64,000 bases of DNA from Flavobacteriaceae bacterium (GCA_009693575.1 SHWZ01000007.1:1-64000); one strand, 5' to 3'; positions 9,401 to 20,191 are shown, numbered from the stretch's first letter. Made by a program: numbers and translations. Notes: generated by a model from the sequence alone, not told the origin.

Positions 9401-9877
9401 ATGAACAAGCCAATTCTCACAACTGCCGTTCTTACCTACTTATTTGCAGCCGGAGGTCAAACACACCATTCAACTTTAAACAACCATTACAAAATTATGA
9501 AAACAGATGACGAATGGAAACAACACCTAAGTGATGAAGAATACAGAATTACCCGCCAAAAGGGAACTGAAAGAGCCTTCAGCGGAGCCTACAATAACAA
9601 CTACGAAAATGGCGAGTACCTATGTGTATGCTGTGGCCTGCAACTATTTGACAGCAAAGCCAAGTTTGATTCATCCACGGGTTGGCCAAGTTTTTATCAA
9701 GGAGTTGCCAAAGAAAGTTTAGAAGAAATAATCGACAACAGCCATGGAATGGTTCGAACCGAAATAAATTGCAGCCGCTGCGGGGCTCATCTTGGCCATT
9801 TGTTCGAAGACGGGCCGGAACCTACTGGACTTCGGTATTGTATGAACTCTGCAAGCCTAAAGTTCGTAAAAAAATAA
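9401..9877 (+). CDS. msrB: Peptide-methionine (R)-S-oxide reductase
   Basis: 'GTERAFSGAYNNNYENGEYLCVCCGLQLFDSKAKFDSSTGWPSFYQ', 'RCGAHLGHLFEDGPEPTGLRYCMNSASLKF'; alternative start at 9497. Confidence 0.96.
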   Translation: MNKPILTTAVLTYLFAAGGQTHHSTLNNHYKIMKTDDEWKQHLSDEEYRITRQKGTERAFSGAYNNNYENGEYLCVCCGLQLFDSKAKFDSSTGWPSFYQGVAKESLEEIIDNSHGMVRTEINCSRCGAHLGHLFEDGPEPTGLRYCMNSASLKFVKK

Positions 9878-9925
9878 CCATCAAATAACTCAGAAAAAAA
9901 AGGCGGGGCTTTCGTCTGGGTTTTT

Positions 9926-10462
9926 TTATTTCTTCTTTTTGTTCCGCTTTATCAAATCCAGACGGTAGATAACTGATAACTGGTATTTGTCGATCCGTGG
10001 CGACCATCTGTTTGATTCAAATAAATTGAGGTTGCGGCCAATGATAATAAACAGATTGCCATGCACCGATGCCCCAATATGTGTCCTTATAATAGGTAGT
10101 GTATTTGATGTCTTGAAATCAGTAAAAACCAATAAGTCACTTCCGAATCGTAAAAATTTGAATGCTTGCCCATGCCAGCCAATCTTGGGAGCATAAAAGT
10201 TAGTATCCTTTATATGTGTAAACTCCATCCCAGTCAAAACGGTTCTTGAAATAAATCTCGAAGCGGTATTCCTGTATAATCCTAAGTCGCCATACACATA
10301 GGTACTACTATACGATACCCCAACCTGAAGGCCGTAAGAAATTTTACCGTTTTCTTTTTTCTTCTTTTTCTTTTTGTCCCATTCATCTATGCCAGGAAAA
10401 GCGGAGACCGAGACGACGAAGCCTAGGAGTAACAGTGCTAGCAAGCGGTGTTTCATATTCAA
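9926..10462 (-). CDS. Secreted/outer-membrane hypothetical protein with poly-Lys tract
   Basis: 178 aa, signal peptide MKHRLLALLLLGFVVSVSAFPG, 'DEWDKKKKKKKENGK', beta-rich remainder. Confidence 0.6.
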   Translation of the reverse strand: MNMKHRLLALLLLGFVVSVSAFPGIDEWDKKKKKKKENGKISYGLQVGVSYSSTYVYGDLGLYRNTASRFISRTVLTGMEFTHIKDTNFYAPKIGWHGQAFKFLRFGSDLLVFTDFKTSNTLPIIRTHIGASVHGNLFIIIGRNLNLFESNRWSPRIDKYQLSVIYRLDLIKRNKKKK

Positions 10463-10581
10463 TTTGCAATAATCGGTAGAATGTTGGTCAAAATAAAATA
10501 GGCTGAGAGTGGAATGTGCAAAAACCTCATCAAAGGCAAAGATACCTTTGTACTTTCAATTATTCAGCTAAACTGCATTTC

Positions 10582-12228
10582 ATGTTTTCATTTTCACGCC
10601 TCTTTCTTTGTTTATTCTTATTCTGTGCTAAATTCCTTTTCGCTCAAAATGAATCCCGTTATTTTGTGGAATTCAGAGACAAAAAGGGCAGCAGGTACTC
10701 ATTGGCAAAGCCACAGAATTTTCTATCTGCAAAAGCATTGCAACGAAGAGAAACACAGAAAGTGTCATTGGATTCTACAGACTTGCCCATTTCTGAAATT
10801 TACCTGAAAAACCTATTGCCTTTCATCCAAAAACCACTAGGTAGCAGCAAGTGGCTGAACGGTGTCTTGGTGGTACTTTCATCTAAGTCGGAACTCGTGC
10901 ATATCCAAACTTCAATTGGGGTGAAAGCTATACATTATTTGGGTGCAAACCCTCAGCATCAAACAACAGACTCTACAGGCTATTTCTACCAACGCTACTT
11001 GGATGAATCCTTTTCCAAGGAAACGCGGGACAGTAACTTGTATGGCCAATCTATCAAGCAAATAACCCAACTAAAAGCCGACAAACTGCACCAAAAAGGA
11101 CTCGCCGGAAAGGGAGTGACAGTAGCGGTTCTGGATGCAGGTTTCAAGAATGTGAACAAACTTAAGCCCTTTTCTCACCTCTATGAAAGTGGTCAGGTGC
11201 TTGGTAGCCGTGACCTAGTGGCCGCCGACACCAATGTATATGACGATGACGACCACGGCACGCAGGTGCTCAGTTGCTTGGCTGCTGCCGATTCGGGTTT
11301 TATGATAGGCTCCGCTCCCGATGCAGCGTATTGGCTTATCCGCACTGAAGATGCGGCTACTGAATTACCTGCCGAAGAAATATACTGGGCCATGGGTGCC
11401 GAACTGGCTGACAGCCTTGGTGTTGATGTAATAAGTGCTTCGCTTGGATATACCACCTTTGATGAACCCGAACTGAACCATAGTCCTGAGCAACTGAACG
11501 GCCACAGCACTTGGGCTGCCCGTGCCGCAAGCATGGCCGTGAATAAAGGTATACTGGTGTGCGTAAGCAACGGTAACGAAGGCGATGGCACCTGGCAATA
11601 TTGCGGCACCCCTGCCGATGCCGATGGAGTTGTGAATATTGGGGCAGTGGACAGAGATGGATATATCGCACCTTTCAGCAGTATTGGCTTTGGCAAAAGC
11701 GGCCCCAATCCCGACTTGGTCGCCATGGGCGAAGGAACACTCACCGCCACGGCAGAAGGAACTTATCGAAAAGGCAATGGCACTTCGTATGCCGCACCGC
11801 TTTTGTGCGGGGCAATCGTCAGCCTAAAATCTGGCTACCCGAAATTGGGAAATGATAGTCTGATAAATATAGTAAAAAAAGCTTCCAACCATTATGCTTT
11901 TCCATGCGAAAAATACGGTAGTGGCATACCTGATATGAATGCGGCATGGATGATGGCAACGGGGTTGAAGGATACCTTAATAGCTTTAGAATATGATGAG
12001 ACTTTGAAAGGAATTACCTTGATTTTTCACTCATCGGTTGCGGGGGAGTTTGACTTCAAATTTTATAAAAAAGGGGAAACGCAATCCATGGATAAAATAC
12101 CTATGAAAGTAGGGTACAACCACTTTTTCATAGAAGATACCAAAGGAGAAGGTCACGGCATTTATGAAGCAACAATTGACTTTGGCGAAAAGAAGTGGAC
12201 TGGAAAGCTTGAGTTTTGGGAATGGTAA
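10582..12228 (+). CDS. S8 family subtilisin-like serine protease, secreted
   Basis: Catalytic triad motifs 'VAVLDAGFKNV' (D), 'DDHGTQVLSCLA' (H), 'GNGTSYAAPLLCG' (S); signal peptide from MFSFSRLFLCLFLFCAKFLFAQ. Confidence 0.92.
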   Translation: MFSFSRLFLCLFLFCAKFLFAQNESRYFVEFRDKKGSRYSLAKPQNFLSAKALQRRETQKVSLDSTDLPISEIYLKNLLPFIQKPLGSSKWLNGVLVVLSSKSELVHIQTSIGVKAIHYLGANPQHQTTDSTGYFYQRYLDESFSKETRDSNLYGQSIKQITQLKADKLHQKGLAGKGVTVAVLDAGFKNVNKLKPFSHLYESGQVLGSRDLVAADTNVYDDDDHGTQVLSCLAAADSGFMIGSAPDAAYWLIRTEDAATELPAEEIYWAMGAELADSLGVDVISASLGYTTFDEPELNHSPEQLNGHSTWAARAASMAVNKGILVCVSNGNEGDGTWQYCGTPADADGVVNIGAVDRDGYIAPFSSIGFGKSGPNPDLVAMGEGTLTATAEGTYRKGNGTSYAAPLLCGAIVSLKSGYPKLGNDSLINIVKKASNHYAFPCEKYGSGIPDMNAAWMMATGLKDTLIALEYDETLKGITLIFHSSVAGEFDFKFYKKGETQSMDKIPMKVGYNHFFIEDTKGEGHGIYEATIDFGEKKWTGKLEFWEW

Positions 12229-12480
12229 AAGGAGACTAGTTCTCAGGCTCTCGAAATGCATGTATAACTGCAAGCACACATCACAAATACCACAATCCCA
12301 AACTTCCTCGATTCTTTCCCCCAATATTTCCACAGCATCATTTATTGGCCAAAGATTTTGTAGGTTTGTGGTTCTTTAAGTTGCTTAGTAAATTGGGTAA
12401 AATAAGTACTAAGTTTGGGGTCTAGGCTTCTAGTCAATTCCCCATTCGTACTTCATAAATCCAAAATGGTACCTTCTCCA

Positions 12481-15400
12481 ATGTCTTTCTCCCACCTCCA
12501 CGTCCACACCCAATTTAGCCTACTCGATGGAGCTGCTTCCATCAAAAAGCTATACCAAAAAGCAGTTGCCGACGGGCAGCCCGCGATGGCCATCACCGAC
12601 CACGGGAATATGTTTGGTGTGTTCAAATTTGTGGCTGAGGCTTATGAACACAAGCACGAGGATGGAAGCCTAAAAGTTAAGCCGATTGTTGGCTGTGAAT
12701 TTTATGTAGTGGAGGATAGAACAGTTAGGCAATTTACCAAGGAAAACAAAGACATCCGCTACCATCAACTTTTTTTAGCGAAAAACGCCATTGGCTACAA
12801 AAACCTGAGCAGGTTGTGTTCATTAGGATATATCGAGGGGCTGTATGGCAAGTATCCACGTATAGATAAATCGCTAATTGAAAAATACCACGAGGGACTG
12901 ATAGCCACAACATGTTGCTTAGGAGCATCAGTGCCAAAGACGATATTGCGAAAAGGGGAAGATGCGGGTGAAACAGAGTTCAAATGGTGGTTGGATTTGT
13001 TCGGCGAAGACTACTACATAGAACTGCAACGGCACGGCATAGATGAACAAAATACAGTGAACGAAGTGCTGCTGAAATGGGCAATAAAGTATAACGTAAA
13101 AGTAATATGCAGCAACGACAGTCACTATGTAGATCAGGCCGATTCCAACGCCCACGACTTGCTGTTGTGCATCAACACAGCAGATATGCAGAGCACCCCG
13201 AAAGCTACAGACGAAGAAGGAGGAAAAGGCTACCGTTTTGGGTTTCCCAACGACCAGTTTTATTTTAAGAACAAAGCGGAGATGGCCGAAACTTTTTCGG
13301 ATATACCTTTTGCTTTGAGCAACACCAATGAGATAGTGGAAAAGGTGGAGTTGTTGAGCCTGAAACGTGATATACTTGTACCGGCTTTCCCAATCCCGGA
13401 GGGCTTTATGGATGCAGATGATTACTTGCGTCACCTTACTTATGAAGGAGCCCTAAAACGCTACGATGAAATAACTCCTGAAATAACAGAGCGATTGGAT
13501 TTTGAGCTACACACCATCAAAACAATGGGCTTCCCGGGCTACTTCCTTATCGTGGCCGATTTTATACAGGCAGGCCGCAACATGGGTGTACTCATAGGTC
13601 CAGGCCGAGGAAGTGCTGCAGGTAGTGCGGTGGCTTATTGTATAGGGATTACCAATATTGACCCTGTCAAATACGGGATGCTATTTGAGCGATTCCTGAA
13701 TCCTGAAAGGAAATCAATGCCCGATATAGACACGGACTTTGATGATGAAGGACGGGCAAAAGTTCTAAGTTATGTGATAGATAAATATGGAAAAAATCAG
13801 GTAGCCCAAATCATAAACTATGGTACGATGGCAGCCAAGAGTGCCATGAAAGACGTTGCTCGTGTGCTTGAATATCCACTAAACGATGCAATGGATTTAA
13901 CACGAAAATTTCCTGATAAGGCCAAAAGTTTATACAACGTCTTCAAAGTTCCGATTGAGCAATTGGCTAAAGACTCCGAACTTGATTTGTCGTCGGATGA
14001 TATGGAGGCTGTAAAAACTTTCCGCGAATGGGAGAAGGGAACTGACCTGCGGGCTCAAGTACTGCAAGAAGCCCAGAAGTTGGAAGGCTCCGTTCGAAAT
14101 ACTGGTATCCATGCCTCGGCGGTCATTATTGCACCAAGCGATTTGCTAGAGCATGTCCCACTTTCGGTGAACACAAAAGAAGGCGGTGCATTGCTGGTAA
14201 CACAGTGGGATGGAAATGTCGTAGAGAGTGCGGGCTTGCTCAAAATGGATTTTTTGGGATTGAAAACTTTAACAATTATCAAGAATGCGACTGAACTGAT
14301 TGAGCAAAACCATGGTGTAAAAATTGACCCGGATTCCATCCCGTTGGATGATGCAAAAACTTTTGAACTCTTTCAGCGGGGTGACACCACCGCCATTTTT
14401 CAGTTTGAAAGTGATGGTATGAAAAAGCATTTGAAAGAACTAAAGCCCAACCGCTTTGAAGACCTGATAGCCATGAACGCTCTTTACCGTCCGGGGCCAA
14501 TGGAGTATATCCCAAGCTTTATCAAACGCAAGCACGGCATCGAAACTGTGACCTACGACCTTGCAGACTCAGAAGAGATTTTGAAAGAAACATACGGCAT
14601 AACAGTATATCAGGAGCAGGTAATGCTGCTATCACAAAGGTTGGCCGGATTTACAAAAGGTGATGCCGACACTTTGCGAAAAGCTATGAGCAAAAAGAAT
14701 AAGCTTGTGCTTGACAAAATGAAGCCCCAATATTTGGAAGGTGGAATTGCCAACGGTCATCCACAAGAGAAACTTGAAAAAATATGGACTGACTGGGAAG
14801 CCTTTGCCCAGTATGCGTTCAACAAGAGTCACAGCACCTGCTATGCATTTTTAGCCAACCAAACTGCCTACCTTAAAACTCACTACCCAGCAGACTTCAT
14901 GGCGTCGGTACTGAATAACTCGGGCAACATCGAAGATATTGCTTTTTTTATGGAAGAATGCAGGCGGATGGGCATCCCAGTTCTTGGGCCTGATGTGAAC
15001 GAAAGCTATATTCAGTTTGGCGTAAATAAAAGAGGAGAGATTCGCTGCGGGATGGGTAGGCTCAAGGGTGCAGGAGATTTAGCTGTAGGCCATATTATAA
15101 AAGAAAGGGCTATTAACGGGCCGTTCAAAAGTATTTTTGACATAACCAAACGTGTGAGTCTGAAAAACGTAAACAAACGAGTGCTCGAAGCCTTGGCATA
15201 CGGAGGGGCATTCGATAGTTTGGAGGACGATAATCGTGCCCGTTATTTTGTGAGCAATGCAGGTGAAACCGAAAATGCAATCGAAAAAGCCCTTCGTTTT
15301 GGTGGTAACCATCAAGCAAATGAATCTGCCAACCAAGCAAGTTTATTTGGCGGAAGTTCATCCGTGGGCCTTGCGGAGCCTAAGCTCCCTCTATGTGAAG

Positions 15401-16050
15401 CATGGGGAATATTAGAACAACTGAACAAAGAAAAAGAAGTAGTGGGTATGTATATCAGCGGGCATCCATTAGATAAGTACCGCTTTGAATTGGATACATT
15501 TTGCCGCAACGATATGGCTGAACTTGCTGACCTTGCCCCGCTGAAAGGCAAAGACCTGACATTTGGTGGTATGATAACCAAAGTTCAACACCGCACTGGT
15601 AAAACGGGTACAAAATTTGGACTATTTATAGTAGAGGATTACTCGGGCAGCTTCGAGTTTCCATTGTTTGGCAAAGACTATATTGATTACAATAAATACA
15701 TGCTTGATGGCTTGTTTGTATATATGCGTGGCAAGGTAGACGAAAAATGGAATCGGCCCGGCGAATTGGAGGTAAAACTCAAATACATGAACGACCTCAC
15801 CATTGTGAAAGATGAATTACTAAAATCGGTAAGTGTGCGAATTGACCCTTCTAAATTGAACCCTGAGAAAGCCAATGAACTGCAACGAATCTTCAAGGAG
15901 CGTAAGGGTAATACCCCCCTCAAGTTTTTGCTCCACGACCCCGGCAAAGGCTGGAACGTGCATGCCATCTCCGCCAAATACCGCATCGATTTCAACGAGG
16001 AACTAAACAAAATATTAAAAGATATGGATTTTGATGTATTCGTGAATTAG
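12481..16050 (+). CDS. dnaE: DNA polymerase III subunit alpha
   Basis: 'FSHLHVHTQFSLLDGAASIKKL' PHP domain, 'GPGRGSAAGSAVAYCIGITNIDP', 'PDIDTDFDDEGRAKV', 'ALYRPGPMEYIPSFIKRKHG', 'YQEQVMLLSQRLAGFTKGDADTLRKAMSKK'; upstream ATG at 12466 also possible. Confidence 0.98.
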   Translation: MSFSHLHVHTQFSLLDGAASIKKLYQKAVADGQPAMAITDHGNMFGVFKFVAEAYEHKHEDGSLKVKPIVGCEFYVVEDRTVRQFTKENKDIRYHQLFLAKNAIGYKNLSRLCSLGYIEGLYGKYPRIDKSLIEKYHEGLIATTCCLGASVPKTILRKGEDAGETEFKWWLDLFGEDYYIELQRHGIDEQNTVNEVLLKWAIKYNVKVICSNDSHYVDQADSNAHDLLLCINTADMQSTPKATDEEGGKGYRFGFPNDQFYFKNKAEMAETFSDIPFALSNTNEIVEKVELLSLKRDILVPAFPIPEGFMDADDYLRHLTYEGALKRYDEITPEITERLDFELHTIKTMGFPGYFLIVADFIQAGRNMGVLIGPGRGSAAGSAVAYCIGITNIDPVKYGMLFERFLNPERKSMPDIDTDFDDEGRAKVLSYVIDKYGKNQVAQIINYGTMAAKSAMKDVARVLEYPLNDAMDLTRKFPDKAKSLYNVFKVPIEQLAKDSELDLSSDDMEAVKTFREWEKGTDLRAQVLQEAQKLEGSVRNTGIHASAVIIAPSDLLEHVPLSVNTKEGGALLVTQWDGNVVESAGLLKMDFLGLKTLTIIKNATELIEQNHGVKIDPDSIPLDDAKTFELFQRGDTTAIFQFESDGMKKHLKELKPNRFEDLIAMNALYRPGPMEYIPSFIKRKHGIETVTYDLADSEEILKETYGITVYQEQVMLLSQRLAGFTKGDADTLRKAMSKKNKLVLDKMKPQYLEGGIANGHPQEKLEKIWTDWEAFAQYAFNKSHSTCYAFLANQTAYLKTHYPADFMASVLNNSGNIEDIAFFMEECRRMGIPVLGPDVNESYIQFGVNKRGEIRCGMGRLKGAGDLAVGHIIKERAINGPFKSIFDITKRVSLKNVNKRVLEALAYGGAFDSLEDDNRARYFVSNAGETENAIEKALRFGGNHQANESANQASLFGGSSSVGLAEPKLPLCEAWGILEQLNKEKEVVGMYISGHPLDKYRFELDTFCRNDMAELADLAPLKGKDLTFGGMITKVQHRTGKTGTKFGLFIVEDYSGSFEFPLFGKDYIDYNKYMLDGLFVYMRGKVDEKWNRPGELEVKLKYMNDLTIVKDELLKSVSVRIDPSKLNPEKANELQRIFKERKGNTPLKFLLHDPGKGWNVHAISAKYRIDFNEELNKILKDMDFDVFVN

Positions 16051-16161
16051 GAAAGTGATAAAGTTGAGTGAGCAAAATATTACAATCTCACCAATTTCAA
16101 CTTTGCCATCAACGCTTATTAATATCTTACACAACCAACCTACTACATTTGCCCCAATAAT

Positions 16162-16926
16162 ATGTTGCAACTCACCCGCCCTATCATCGTGTTCGACTTG
16201 GAAACCACAGGAACCGATATATCCAAAGACCGCATTGTCGAGATTGGTATGGTCAAGCTTTTCCCTGAAGGGCATACCGAAAAACGCCGCCACTTAGTAA
16301 ACCCCCAACGGCCTATCCCGCATGAGGTTTCACTAATACATGGCATCACAGATGAGATGGTGAAAAACGAACCGCCATTCCCTCATTTTGCACTTGATTT
16401 ACTAAATTTTTTGCTTGATTGTGACTTGGCCGGTTTCAATGCTGCTCATTTTGATTTGCCGATGCTAGTAGAGGAATTTCTCAGAGCAGGCATTGACCCA
16501 CAATTGGAAAAAGCTAGAATGGTGGATGTGCAAAGGATTTATCATCAAATGGAACCACGAAATTTGGGGGCTGCCTATAAGTTCTATTGCGATAAAACCT
16601 TGGAAGATGCCCACTCAGCAATGGCCGACACCGAGGCTACCTTGGAAGTGCTACAAGCTCAACTGCAACGATACCCAGCCCTAAAAACAGATGTGAATTC
16701 CCTTGCGGACATGACAGGCAAAAGCAACCGCATAGACTTTGCTGGTCGTTTTGTACTTGGTAAATCAGGTAAGGCAGAGTTCAATTTCGGAAAACACAAA
16801 GGCAAGCTGGTGACCGATGTGCTGAAAGCAGAACCTGGTTATTTTAGCTGGATGATGCAGGGCGATTTTGCATTGGACACCAAACGCAAACTGAAACAAA
16901 TGCAGGAGAGTAATTTGGTAGTGTGA
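16162..16926 (+). CDS. DEDDh 3'-5' exonuclease, DnaQ/epsilon-like
   Basis: 'PIIVFDLETTGTDISKDRIVEIGMVKL', 'DCDLAGFNAAHFDLPMLVEEF', 'LEDAHSAMADTEATLEVLQAQL'; C-terminal 'FNFGKHKGKLVTDVLKAEPGYFSWMMQGDF' extension. Confidence 0.92.
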   Translation: MLQLTRPIIVFDLETTGTDISKDRIVEIGMVKLFPEGHTEKRRHLVNPQRPIPHEVSLIHGITDEMVKNEPPFPHFALDLLNFLLDCDLAGFNAAHFDLPMLVEEFLRAGIDPQLEKARMVDVQRIYHQMEPRNLGAAYKFYCDKTLEDAHSAMADTEATLEVLQAQLQRYPALKTDVNSLADMTGKSNRIDFAGRFVLGKSGKAEFNFGKHKGKLVTDVLKAEPGYFSWMMQGDFALDTKRKLKQMQESNLVV

Positions 16927-17059
16927 GGTGTTTTACGATTGAAAGATTTAGGACATTGGATTTTTGTGTTTAGCTATATGTGTTATTAAACAAGTCATCC
17001 AATCTATTCATAAAAAGTCCTTTTCTATCGTACTTCGTACCTCTAAAATCGTACCCCCT

Positions 17060-18328
17060 TTGTCCATCGGCCTCTTCTTCCGCCTGCTTATCGAGAGCGT
17101 CACCTTCGCTCTCCGTACATTGTGGCTCAACAAACTACGGACTTTCCTTTCCGTACTTGGCATCACCGTCGGCATATTCTCAATCATACTTGTCTTTACA
17201 CTGACGGATAGCATGGAGAAAAACGTGCGTAACAGTGTGGAAAGCCTTGGCACTGATGTAGTGTTCGTCCAAAAATGGCCTTGGGAATTTGGCGAAGACT
17301 ACCCTTGGTGGAAATATATGAACCGACCGACCGCCAGCAAAAGTGAAGAAGTATATCTGAGCAAACGGCTAAGCGATATTGCCTACACCACTTTTCAGAT
17401 ACGGATGATGCCCACCAATTTGAAATTTGCCAGCAACGCAGTAGAAGGAGTATATATGATGGGAGTAGGTTATGAGTGGAATAAAATACGCAGCATAGAA
17501 CTACAAAACGGACGATATTTCACTGAGGAAGAATCGGCGGCTGGACATGCCACTTGTATCATCGGTGCGGCATTGGCCAATGGTTTGTTTGGCGAAATGG
17601 ACCCGATAGGCCGCATCATTAAAGCCAAATCAAAGAAACTGAAAGTGGTAGGTGTGTTCAAGAAAGAAGGGGAAAGCCTGCTGCAAGGCACGAGTCTCGA
17701 CAACCAAATGGTAGTACCTGTGATGTATGCTCGCAACCTAGTGAACCTCGATGACGACCGCCTGGAACCAACCGTGATGGTGAAGGCAAAAGAAGGTACA
17801 ACACTTCTGGAACTCGAACAAGAAGTGCGAGGAAAGATGCGTGCAATTCGTAAACTAAAACCTGGCGAGGCAGACAACTTTGCATTGAACAAAATTACAC
17901 TTATATCAAAGGGACTTGATTCATTTTTTGGGGTGATGGGCATAGCCGGTTGGATAATAGGCGGACTTGCGACATTGGTTGGAGGCTTTGGCATAGCCAA
18001 TATCATGTTTGTTTCTGTACAAGAAAGAACACAGCAGATTGGTATCCAAAAATCGCTCGGGGCACGAAACAGTTTTATACTTTTTCAGTTCCTTGTTGAG
18101 TCTATCACACTCACCCTTATTGGTGGGGTGCTGGGTATACTATTGGTATATGGGGTTACGCAACTCACACAATCTGGCGAAGGGGCAAAACTGGTGATAT
18201 CGTTATCCTATAAAAATATTATCCTTGGAACTTTTATGTCAATCGGTATTGGGATAGTTTTCGGAATTATTCCTGCTTACTCCGCTTCACGGCTCAGCCC
18301 TGTGGAGGCTATCCGAAGTGGGATATAG
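17060..18328 (+). CDS. MacB/FtsX-type ABC transporter permease
   Basis: 'LRTLWLNKLRTFLSVLGITVGIFSIILVFTLTDSMEKNV', 'GIANIMFVSVQERTQQIGIQKSLGA', 'PAYSASRLSPVEAIRSG'; ORF open from 16964, but that extension contains a dispersed intergenic repeat, so a TTG start near 17060 is preferred. Confidence 0.88.
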   Translation: MSIGLFFRLLIESVTFALRTLWLNKLRTFLSVLGITVGIFSIILVFTLTDSMEKNVRNSVESLGTDVVFVQKWPWEFGEDYPWWKYMNRPTASKSEEVYLSKRLSDIAYTTFQIRMMPTNLKFASNAVEGVYMMGVGYEWNKIRSIELQNGRYFTEEESAAGHATCIIGAALANGLFGEMDPIGRIIKAKSKKLKVVGVFKKEGESLLQGTSLDNQMVVPVMYARNLVNLDDDRLEPTVMVKAKEGTTLLELEQEVRGKMRAIRKLKPGEADNFALNKITLISKGLDSFFGVMGIAGWIIGGLATLVGGFGIANIMFVSVQERTQQIGIQKSLGARNSFILFQFLVESITLTLIGGVLGILLVYGVTQLTQSGEGAKLVISLSYKNIILGTFMSIGIGIVFGIIPAYSASRLSPVEAIRSGI

Positions 18329-18331
18329 CGA

Positions 18332-18688
18332 TTACAGACCGGGGAAAAAGGCATCTTCAATATGGTGTACTTCGGTTTCCTTACCAAGAATGATTGATAT
18401 AATGTCAAACCTTATTTCGCCTTGATGGTTTGTTTGTTCAATATACTCAGCGGCAGCCTGAGCAAGTTTCTCTTCTTTCTTTGCTCCTACTGCTTCCTCG
18501 GGGTAGCCAAAGCGATCAGTGCTGCGGGTTTTTACTTCAACAAAAATGATAATACCCTCCTTGCGACATATCAAATCAACCTCTGATTTTTTGTGCCGCC
18601 AGTTTTGTTCCAGCAGTTCGTATCCCTTTTGCAACAAAAAAGTCTTGGCCAGTTCTTCTCCTTTGTTGCCGAAGGTTTGGTTGTGCAA
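18332..18688 (-). CDS. YraN family (UPF0102) endonuclease-like protein
   Basis: 118 aa; 'GNKGEELAKTFLLQKGYELLEQNWRHKKSEVDLICRKEGIIIFVEVKTR'. Confidence 0.94.
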   Translation of the reverse strand: MHNQTFGNKGEELAKTFLLQKGYELLEQNWRHKKSEVDLICRKEGIIIFVEVKTRSTDRFGYPEEAVGAKKEEKLAQAAAEYIEQTNHQGEIRFDIISIILGKETEVHHIEDAFFPGL

Positions 18689-18785
18689 AATGCTATCTTG
18701 TTAATTCCATGACTTGAAAATCAGCAGATGAGAAGACAGCAAACCTTAATCTACATGCTTCACATACTCTACCCATTTACCAAAT

Positions 18786-20030
18786 TCACCCAAACTCTGC
18801 AATACGCTCTTTCCTGTATTCCCCTGCTTCAAGTTTTTGCTTAATCTGTTTGTAGGCATCCAACGTGCGGTTCACGTCTTCAATGCTGTGCACAGCGGTA
18901 GGAATAAGTCTCAACATGATAACATCTTTGGGCACTACTGGATATACCACAATCGAACAGAATATATCATAGTTCTCACGCAAATCAAGTGTTAGGTGGG
19001 TGGCTTCGGGGATAGTGCCATTGAGCAGCACGGGAGTTACCGGGGTGGTGGTGATTCCAATATTGAATCCAGCCTCACGCAGCCCGCCTTGCAGGGCATT
19101 CACAATGTTCCAAAGGTTGGCTTTCAATTCAGGTCTGGTACGAAGCAATTCCAATCTTTTCCTTGCACCAACCACCAGCGGCATAGGAAGTGATTTAGCA
19201 AATATCTGCGAACGCATATTGTAGCGGAGGTAATTCACTACTCCGGGCTCGCCAGCGAAGAATGCCCCAATGCTTGCCATGCTCTTAGCAAATGTGCTAA
19301 AGTATATATCAATGCCATCCATGCAGCCTTGCTCTTCGCCAGTGCCTGCACCTGTTGCCCCCATCGTGCCGAAGCCGTGAGCATCGTCGACAAAAAGGCG
19401 GAAATTGTATTTGCTTTTAAGCGAGATGATTTCTTTGAGTTTGCCCTCAGCCCCACTCATTCCAAATACCCCCTCGGTAATCACAAGGATGACCCCACCC
19501 GTAACATCAGTGATGGCTTTGGCTCTTTGCAATTGCTTTTCGCAGCTCTCCACATCATTGTGGCGAAACACAAACCGCTTGCCTGCATGAAGCCTAACGC
19601 CATCCACAATGCAGGCATGACTTTCGGCATCATATACTATTACGTCGTGCCTGTCTACCAAGCAGTCAATAGCTGATACCATCGCTTGGTAGCCGAAATT
19701 TACTAGCACAGCGGCTGGTTTCCCAACAAAGGAGGCCAGTTCGATTTCCAATGATTCATGTTCGGTGCTTTCGCCGCTCATCATGCGGGCCCCCATTGGA
19801 TAGGCCATGCCCCAAGCAGCAGCTGCATCAGCATCGGCTTTCCGCACTTCTGGGTGATTGGCCAAACCAAGGTAATTGTTGAGGCTCCACACCAGTTTCT
19901 CTTTGCCCCTAAAATTCATGTGGGCACCAATGGGGCCTTCTAATTTAGGGAACATGTAGTAGCCGTGGCTTTCTTTGCTGTGCATGCCCAGCGGTCCTGG
20001 GTTGCGGGCGATTTTGTCGAATAAATCCAT
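18786..20030 (-). CDS. PLP-dependent alpha-oxoamine synthase, probable serine palmitoyltransferase / KBL-AONS family
   Basis: 'WSLNNYLGLANHPEVRKAD', 'HDVIVYDAESHACIVDG', 'FVDDAHGFGTMGATGAGTGEEQG', 'IDIYFSTFAKSMASIGAFFAG'; ORF opens at 20150, MDLF start at 20030 likely. Confidence 0.85.
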   Translation of the reverse strand: MDLFDKIARNPGPLGMHSKESHGYYMFPKLEGPIGAHMNFRGKEKLVWSLNNYLGLANHPEVRKADADAAAAWGMAYPMGARMMSGESTEHESLEIELASFVGKPAAVLVNFGYQAMVSAIDCLVDRHDVIVYDAESHACIVDGVRLHAGKRFVFRHNDVESCEKQLQRAKAITDVTGGVILVITEGVFGMSGAEGKLKEIISLKSKYNFRLFVDDAHGFGTMGATGAGTGEEQGCMDGIDIYFSTFAKSMASIGAFFAGEPGVVNYLRYNMRSQIFAKSLPMPLVVGARKRLELLRTRPELKANLWNIVNALQGGLREAGFNIGITTTPVTPVLLNGTIPEATHLTLDLRENYDIFCSIVVYPVVPKDVIMLRLIPTAVHSIEDVNRTLDAYKQIKQKLEAGEYRKERIAEFG

Positions 20031-20191
20031 TGATAATTTGCTAATGGGGTGATTTGTTAATTCAATAATGAATAATGATTTGTTTGGTAAACCAACTAGC
20101 ACATTTTTCAATTTAGCGAATTGGTATTGGGGCAAAGATACTTTTGGCAATCAAGCCAAAACCATGATTTAATTCACACAAACATTAAAAC

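Noticed and set aside
16964-17059. N-terminal extension of the ABC permease ORF
   Set aside because: Contains a dispersed intergenic repeat and lacks permease-like character; start moved downstream
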